From assembly GCA_036346395.1 (NCBI GenBank), contig CM070602.1, forward strand, positions 18,423,098 to 18,487,097: a stretch of 64,000 bases of DNA, given 5' to 3'. Positions 58,701-64,000 of the stretch are shown one piece after another. The translations under genes and the position numbers were made by a program. Within the stretch, counting starts at the first letter, position 1. Every line of letters starts with the position of its first letter. Under the pieces are notes generated by a model. That model did no database searches. It was not told the origin of the DNA and was given only the letters and a program-made list of their open reading frames with translations. The stretch is from Hsuehochloa calcarea. Its lineage: Eukaryota > Streptophyta > Magnoliopsida > Poales > Poaceae.

Positions 58701-58801
58701 GCCGCGGCGCTCGACGCCGGCCGCGGCGTCGCCGCCACGACCCTCACAGCCGCCGCCAGGCTCGCCGCCCTCGCCCTCCCCGCTCCTGCCGCCGCCATCA
58801 C
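43769..58801 (-). CDS. DUF21 and CBS-domain membrane protein (CNNM/CorC-like), 13 exons
   Basis: Exons, in coding order: 58801-58489, 57520-57444, 49461-49378, 49290-49177, 47961-47875, 47788-47717, 47122-47055, 46461-46374, 46286-46213, 46046-45680, 45104-45058, 44959-44878, 43888-43769. They join in phase to 1593 bp (530 residues plus stop), each intron with GT-AG. Residues 1-45 are Ala-rich. The DUF21 membrane domain covers about 55-196 and has the conserved AGIMSGLTLGLMSLGLVELE and LAFGEVIPQAICTRYG blocks. Two CBS-type parts follow: AMTPIESTFSLDVDSKL...GHSRVPVYSG (about 257-290), and VPADMPLYDILNEF to EVIGIITLEDVFEELLQEEI (about 326-452) around a variable loop. The family includes Mg-linked CNNM/CorC/Mam3 proteins; transport here is inference. 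Intron 1 has a weak donor (GTCCGA). Intron 2 (7982 bp) holds a nested retrotransposon. A second Met lies at 58798. Confidence 0.92.
50484..50905 (+). repeat. 5' LTR of the chromovirus
   Basis: 422 bp, TGTCATGCGGGG to GGGTCGTAACA, followed at once by the primer site region. It contains ATTCGGTATCAACCGAATAA, a near-palindrome that both LTRs share. Confidence 0.9.
50906..52120 (+). pseudogene. chromovirus gag and protease (broken)
   Basis: From 50938 the frame encodes a gag region with an acidic Leu-rich start, then PPQFHRLEFPTFNRKEGPLPWLNRCEQFF, the core retrotransposon gag segment. It stops at about 51336 and resumes in other frames (51525-51728). Near 51835 a zinc-knuckle start CFNCAKN is seen, with the rest disrupted. 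LVALVDSSSTHNFIADEA (about 52030-52085) is the aspartic-protease active site; the usual Gly after D-S is Ser. Several frame changes and stops make this non-functional. Confidence 0.8.
52600..53265 (+). pseudogene. chromovirus reverse transcriptase (broken)
   Basis: Recognisable segments include WRFCVDY, KDKFPIPVVDKLL, HEGLFEFMVMPFGLTNA and VFFDDILIYC (about 52922-52957), the last being the catalytic DD box. Then KCLFGETSVAYLGHVIA and a LAGYYRKFIKDF segment follow. Stop codons interrupt it, for example after the PFGLTNA block and inside the DD-box region. Confidence 0.88.
53266..53850 (+). pseudogene. chromovirus RNase H (broken)
   Basis: DFIVECDASGSGFGG (about 53356-53400) carries the first catalytic Asp of gypsy RNase H. 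In a second frame, KLAAYESEHIGLVYAVRHWHPYLWG follows, and then, after another shift, a FEVEFRPGKLNTVADALSRR end. At least two frameshifts are evident. Confidence 0.85.
54673..56245. mobile_element. Solo copia LTR, BARE-1/Wis/RIRE1-like
   Basis: Starts TGTTGGTGATATGCCCTAGA and ends TATGACTTCAACA, with TGTTG/CAACA inverted ends. The flanks ACAAC (54668-54672) and GCAAC (56246-56250) are a 5-bp TSD with one change, and the interrupted integrase frame is restored when the element and one copy are removed. The TGTTGG...ATGCCCTAGAGGCAAT start is typical of BARE-1, Wis and RIRE1 elements of grasses, whose LTRs are also 1.5-1.8 kb. No second LTR or coding region is present, so it is a solo LTR. It contains phased repeats at 55484-55610. 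Confidence 0.85.
55484..55610. repeat. Phased ACTRGTCGTA repeats in the copia LTR
   Basis: Seven copies of ACTRGTCGTA or close variants start at about 55484, 55505, 55516, 55537, 55557, 55578 and 55598. The spacings are 21, 11, 21, 20, 21 and 20 bp. The intervening sequence is variable, so the core and its spacing are what is kept. Confidence 0.75.
56729..57181 (+). repeat. 3' LTR of the chromovirus
   Basis: 453 bp, homologous to 50484-50905. It carries a 24-bp tandem duplication (TTAGCTATTTGAGTTAGAGA and following, about 56891-56938) that is absent from the 5' LTR, which explains much of the length difference. It ends GGTTGTGACA. Confidence 0.9.
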
Positions 58802-59022
58802 GCCCCCGCTCCGCCGATGTGTCAGAGCCAGAGCCCCACGGCCGAATGCGCTGGCACCATATCAGGATGTGTGGGGTGGGGAGGAGGAAGGGGACAAGAT
58901 ATCACGAGGGCGAGGCGTGGAAGCCGTAGGATGCGGCCGCGCGAGGTGGGAGTGGCGGTCGATCGGACGGCTACCGATGGGACACGTGGAGAAAGTGGCG
59001 GGCCACCGTCGGATCCGGCTGT
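58802..59022 (-). promoter_or_regulatory. 5' leader and proximal promoter of the DUF21/CBS gene
   Basis: A GC-rich stretch of about 220 bp between the start codon and a fold-back element. It includes CACGTG-like GGACACGTGG at 58980-58988, a G-box core. No TATA box was seen, as is common for housekeeping-type plant genes. Confidence 0.4.
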
Positions 59023-59919
59023 GGAATTTTTTTAAAATAATATTTTTTTCTAAAAAAAATACAAAACTAAGTAATCACCTCAAAAAAATAACCCAAAAAA
59101 AATCACTGTTGTTAGTTCATATGGCAACAGACTGCTGTCGCCAACAGTGGGAGGAGGTTCCTGTCACTAGTTTAATATAGAAAATAAGCTCAAAACAATA
59201 TGAAAGTTTTTGTGTAGCCTCCCAACACAATGTTCTTACTTGTATATTTTTTTATATAATTTTATTCGTTTTGAATTTTTCTCTAAAATTTATTTAAGTA
59301 TATTATTTGTAAAAATTTGTAAATATATAAAATAAGGTCAAAAAAATATGTATTTTTCGTGAACGCTCCTTACATAGTTTAATTAATTGTGTAATTTTTA
59401 AGAATTTTATATGTTATTAAATTATCTCGAAAATTCTGAATTCCAGTTTCCAATACACTGTACTTGATTGTGTAAACCCTTAATTGTTGAGATCATTTAA
59501 AAAATATAAAATTCTGAAAAAAAAAATTACACAATCAATTACACTACGTAAGGAGCATTCACAAAAATATTTTATAATTTTTTGACCTCATTTTATATAT
59601 TTAAAAATTCCTACAAAAGTATATTTAAATGAATTGTAGAGAGAGAGAGAAATCAGAGGAGATAGAATTATGAACAAATTACACAAGTAAGAACACTATG
59701 TTAGGAGACTACACAAACACTTTCATATTGTTTTGAGCCCATTTACTATATTTAAAATTCTTAGGTTCGTCACATTGAATGGCGATGTGAACCTCTCCCA
59801 CTATACAGGGTCCCTGTCGCCAGTTCAACTGACGAAAAAGACTTATTTTTGTAATTTTTTAGCGTGATTACCTAGTTTTGTAATTTTTTAAAAAATATTA
59901 TTTCAAAAAAAAAAAAAAA
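59023..59919. mobile_element. Long inverted-repeat (fold-back) element, about 0.9 kb
   Basis: The left arm (about 59023-59415) and right arm (about 59505-59919) are imperfect inverted repeats of roughly 390-415 bp around a short spacer. Matching landmarks in inverted order include CTCAAAACAATATGAAAGT (59191) and its complement (59720), GTTCTTACTTGT (59232) and its complement near 59686, and GCTCCTTACRTAGT and its complement near 59551. GCTGT directly flanks both ends (59018-59022 and 59920-59924), a possible 5-bp TSD. No coding sequence is present. The superfamily is unknown. The element could give a hairpin RNA if transcribed. Confidence 0.75.
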
Positions 59920-60653
59920 GCTGTCCCGCTGTGCCGGACAGAACACGTCTTTAGCGTTTGGACCGTGGAGTGGAGAATTGGAGATGGATGTGTTGTGCAC
60001 TTGTGTTTGAGTTAGTAGTAAGTATTACTACTACATTGTGCATTTTGAGCTTTATTAGACACAAAAAAGAGGGCTTATGATGGCTAAGTTTGACGTGATT
60101 GTGATATTGCATTGATGTGCCAATTCATATGGTTGCATATTCTGTAATGGAAAATTGGAAAAAAAAAACATTACTCGAAAGCATTAGAGGTTAGTAATTT
60201 TTTAAGGCTCTATATCTATTTGGCTTGCCAATAATTTATCAGACGGGAAAGTGATAAAACTTTATCGCGTTAGAGTCAAATTGACGATGATGGCCTGCCA
60301 AACTATTTTGTTCAATTGTTCTCTTCTCCTTTTGGACAATCATTTCTGATAGCTTTTCTATTGAATATAATCCATCTTGATATAATATGAGATAGTGTTG
60401 TATTTCTTCTATTTGCATGGAGTCATATTTTTTGTTTGCAAGACACACACGCACATACGCCGCCACACACACACTACACAAATGTAAGTGCACCTCCTTA
60501 ATAACACGCCTAAAAAGACACAGACTAGGGATAGATCGTGACCTCTTAAAATTCCTACCGAAGCATACTTGCTTGTGCGTAAAGGTGGGCACCAAAATTT
60601 GAACTCTAGTGGGTAGAGTCGTACACTTACAGCTTTATCACCCCACCAAAAGA
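59920..60653. other. Intergenic; no supported gene
   Basis: Mixed AT-rich sequence. A minus-strand open frame at 60239-60595 has no recognisable domain. Nothing else is seen. Confidence 0.5.
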
Positions 60654-60858
60654 TGATTTTTAAAAAATAATATTATTTTAATAAATAATTACAAAAAATA
60701 AATTATCAATTTTTTTTTTCAAATATGGGCTTATGTCATCATTTCAATTAGCGACGGGGTCCTATAGTTAGTTGAAATGGCGATAGGAGTTATGTCGCCA
60801 TTAAAACAGTTATGAATCACTTTTGTTGCTCTTTGAATTGGTGTCGCCAATTCAAATA
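60654..60858. repeat. Partial relative of the fold-back element
   Basis: This piece shares the layout of the outer arm of the 59023-59919 element: AATAATATT and TTACAAAA blocks, then GGCGATAGGAGT and GTCGCCATT..A motifs, which echo TGGCGACAGGG and ATCGCCATT in that arm. It is cut at 60858 by the LTR-type element that starts there. Confidence 0.4.
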
Positions 60859-63800
60859 TGTAACATCCCTAAGTTCTGTTACCAAAATAAAAATTAATAA
60901 AGTTATTATTTTATTGAATTTTGTGAAATTTAAAAGAGTTTTTATTGCTTTTCTTGAATTTTCTAAATTCTAAAAGTCAAAAATAAATTTATTGAGTTTT
61001 ATGGGATTTCCTTGGATTTAAAGTGAAAAATAAAATTTTAATTAATTTATGAAATTTTCTAGTATTTTAAAAAAAGTTTTTCCAATTTTCCAGAAAATAA
61101 AATTAAAAATAAAAGACAACTTTAAGTTGGAATTATTTTTATTAAGTTCAAAATAATTCTAGAAATTTTTGTGAATTGTTCTAGAATTTTTGGACTCTAT
61201 TTACTATATTCTAAAAATGTATTGGATTTATGGTTAAACTGTATTTCGAAAATTAAAAAAAAAATCAAAAATCGGATTTCCTGATCAGTCACCCATCCAA
61301 CCAATGCTCCACGACCAGCACACTTAACCCCGACCACTACCATCATTCCTTTCTTCTTTTCATTTACTAATACCTCCCTTCTTTCTTTTATGCCTTTCTT
61401 TTTTCTCCTTTCTAAAATAAATCAAAAATCATATTTCCCGATCGGTCACCCATCCGACCAGTACTTCACGACCAGCACACTTCCTTCTTTCTTAACCTCC
61501 TCGCACTGCCAACTGGCCTTTTTCTTTTCATTTATTAGCATATTCCCTCCTTTCTTTTATCCCTCGCTTCTTTATCATTTCTTCTCCACCTGAATGGACT
61601 CCAGAACCGAGCAGACTGCACTACCACCATTGATGCTCATTTAAGTTTATTAAAACCAATTATTTCCTCCTCTTTTCTTCATGCAGTTAATTGCATTCAT
61701 TTCCCCTCATCACCCCACCTCCACTCCCGGCCATTGCTCTCCTCGTTATTGCGCAGTTATCGTCGTAACGCACCGCTGTCCACCAACGGCCACGTACGTT
61801 GTTCTCCCTCCCTAGTTCCTTTCTGGCCTTATAAATAGCAGCACGAGGAGCCCCTCTCCATCCTCATCCCATTCCCAGATTCTCTCTTCCTTGGTTGCCT
61901 TCTACCGTCTGCAGTTAAACTTTTCGTTCCACCGGCCGAACACCGTTCCTCCCCTCTAGCGCCGCCTCAAGTGGGACTCTACCACCTTCGTCACCACCGC
62001 CGGCATCGTGACATCATGCTCTACGCGTGCACACCTTCGTGCCATCAAAACCTCGCCGGAGCACCGCCCCCCTCCATGGCCGCCACCACCGCGCGCCGTC
62101 GCCGGTCGTCCCCGACCACGCCGCCACCTCATACGGCTTCGTCTTAAGGTCAGCAACCCATTTTGCTAATTTGCCGGTCACCTTTCCTCTTCCTTCACCG
62201 GTGCCATCCATTTCTTCCATGACTGCGCTTCCTTCTGTTCGGTTGAGAAGAAGATGAAGAGTACATGCATTATCTAGTCACTCATGCACTGTACCAATTT
62301 AAAGAGTTGGTGTAATTCACTCCAAAATTTCTTTCTCCCTCATGTGACCTTTGAATCCGATGATTCTTTTTCCTAAAATCATTCTTTATTTTCCAGTATT
62401 TATTTTGTAATTTTTAGATTTTATTTTATTTTTGTTATTTATTCCATTTGCACGTCATCGTCGCCGGCCGAACCGCCACTACCATCGGGTAGAGTACCTC
62501 ACCGGGATTCCATTTTTGTAGTTTGCCGGCCAACTCTCCCTCATATCGCTGGCACGACCAATTCTTCCATGACATTTACTATTCATATTGCATGAATGAA
62601 CAGTAGCATGTAACCCATGCTATGTGCTTGTGGATATCATGGGGATATGCTCCAGATCTTAGGATGATGTGACAATTGGCAATGGCGTTTACGGTTTGTC
62701 ATTTCACGTGTTTTCAACAAAGTTCAGTGCTATCAGGCTAGAATCGGTCTAACCGGCCAGGGTGGCTGGTCTGACCGGCCTTGGTGGCAGTCGGATCGGC
62801 CAGTTACAGAAAGTGAGAATTCAGCTGGGCCAAATATAGAGTATGTAGGCAAGAGAGGGGATTCTATTGCACTTGATCTCATAATTTTTGGAGTCTCCAG
62901 TCAAAAGTTCTATTGGTTTGAAAATTCCAGTAGGTTTCGGTTTTCCATAGAGGAAAAACGGCTAAGTCCCAGCTGGTGGTCTGACCGGCCCATAGGTGGC
63001 GGTCAAACCGGCGAGTGGTGATCGACCACGACCACGGGCGATCGACCGTTTTACTGATAAATCGCCCGTCGTGGCGGCGTTGTTCGGTTGTTAGGTCAAA
63101 GTCATGAGTTTCAGGGCGTATATGTTGCATGATGCATGTTTTCACTAACATGGGTCAAGTTGTGAAGAACTCGTTCCCAAATTCGGTTTACTTGTCTATT
63201 TGTTGTGCAGGTTGCTTGGTGGTCAACGACGGTCAACGACGAGGATGATCGGGACTAAGCTTGGAGAGCTGAGGTCCAGAACGATCTACGATGCCGGGTG
63301 AGGTCAATGTACTCAAGCGTGGTGCAAGATGGATAAGGATGACCTATTAGCTAATCCGAGGTGCAAGATGGCGCAAGGTGTAGCTAGTTAGGTCAAGAGG
63401 AGATAAAAACAGCGCTTTCAAATACGTGCGTATGTGTCCCGTTTATTTTGGACCTTAACGGGAGCCCAATAGGATCAAACATCTAGAAGGTCTAAGCCTC
63501 CACTATAAATAGGAGAGGGAGGTGGTTGCACCTCTTCTTCGCCTCTTTTGCAATTCTTGTAAACCCTAATTTTCTTAAGGAGAGCTTTTGTGGAGGCTAG
63601 TGTTCTTGATAGTTTGATGTGATTTTCGTGCTCTTGGATTGAGCATTGTCCTCCATTGATGGAGTGGCTGTAAGCCCTGATCATATCAATCAATGAAAGG
63701 AAAGTTTGATCAATGTTTTGTCTCATTGCGTTCTTTCTCTCTATTTGATGATTTTAGGTTTTTCTTTGATCCGTGAGTTTTTGCTTGGTTTCTTCACGTG

Positions 63801-64000
63801 ATCTGTCTTGCTGTGACGTGTGGGAAACTATCTAGGATCATACTGATCATCAATTACCCACGAGCAAGAGCTTTGACCTAGTTTTCGTTTTGACCCGGTT
63901 TTGAACCTCTCTTCAATCAAATCGAAAAGGATCGCTATTCTTCCTAGAATTATCACAATATTCGATTGGAATAGCTTCATGATATCATAGAGAAGGTGTG
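60859..64000 (+). mobile_element. LTR-type element (TGTAACATCCC family), left part only
   Basis: The terminus TGTAACATCCCTAAG at 60859 matches that of the bounded element at 11540. The layout is also similar: an AT-rich first 0.4-0.9 kb, then a promoter-like block (TTATAAATAGCAGC at about 61830 here), then GC-rich leader sequence. A second TATA-like box (CTATAAATAGGAGAGG) lies at about 63502, followed by a long leader-like stretch. GGTCTGACCGG motifs occur at 62769 and 62980. The right end is beyond the window, so no TSD can be tested, and more than one element may be present. No gag or pol was found. Confidence 0.5.
61262..61575. repeat. Tandem duplication, unit about 157 bp
   Basis: Two copies start AAATCAAAAATC at 61262 and 61419. 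Each continues with GTCACCCATCC.ACCA, CACGACCAGCACACTT and then a pyrimidine-rich end containing TTTCTTTTCATTTA and CTTTCTTTTAT.CC. They differ by scattered substitutions and by a short extra stretch in the first copy. Confidence 0.75.

Overview
This is a stretch of plant nuclear DNA, almost certainly from a grass and probably from rice or a close relative (Oryza). The reasons are a split gene with 13 exons and GT-AG introns, an intronless gene with very GC-rich codons, nested LTR retrotransposons, and several grass-type DNA transposons (hAT, PIF/Harbinger, CACTA) and a SINE. No bacterial, viral or organellar gene set was seen. Only two loci look like intact host genes. The rest is mobile DNA and its debris, and much of it can be bounded exactly by target-site duplications (TSDs).

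Layout. 1-4509: decayed 3' part of an LTR retrotransposon with three arrays of 28-bp hairpin repeats. 4510-11539: intergenic debris with a hAT transposase remnant, a 622-bp AT-rich duplication, a 95-bp tandem duplication and a plastid pyruvate-kinase-like fragment. 11540-15894: a 4.36-kb solo-LTR-like insertion with a perfect 5-bp TSD, placed at the end of that fragment. 15895-20017: a fold-back repeat, a PIF/Harbinger remnant and a SINE with a 14-bp TSD. 20682-22439: host gene 1, a single-exon type II membrane protein with a filamin/NXPE-like Ig region and a GDS...DxxH esterase/acyltransferase-like domain, followed by a duplicated 3' flank. 25935-26210: a CACTA-type MITE. 26223-40913: a Ty1/copia element (5-bp TSD) carrying a solo LTR (27150-29474) and a minus-strand gag-only LTR element (30323-40620), which itself carries another solo LTR (36313-38905). 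43769-58801 (minus strand): host gene 2, a DUF21/CBS (CNNM/CorC-like) membrane protein of 530 residues. 50484-57181: a Ty3/gypsy chromovirus inside intron 2 of gene 2, interrupted by a BARE/Wis/RIRE1-like copia LTR (54673-56245). 59023-59919: a long inverted repeat whose near edge is about 220 bp from the start codon of gene 2. 60859 to the window end: the start of another long LTR-type element.

How the parts relate. The two host genes show no shared pathway. The main story is the order of insertions: TSDs and resumed reading frames show which element entered which. Gene 2 has kept all 13 exons in frame although about 6.7 kb of nested retrotransposon lies in its second intron and a fold-back element lies at its 5' edge. 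All family names come from motif recognition by eye; no database search was run.
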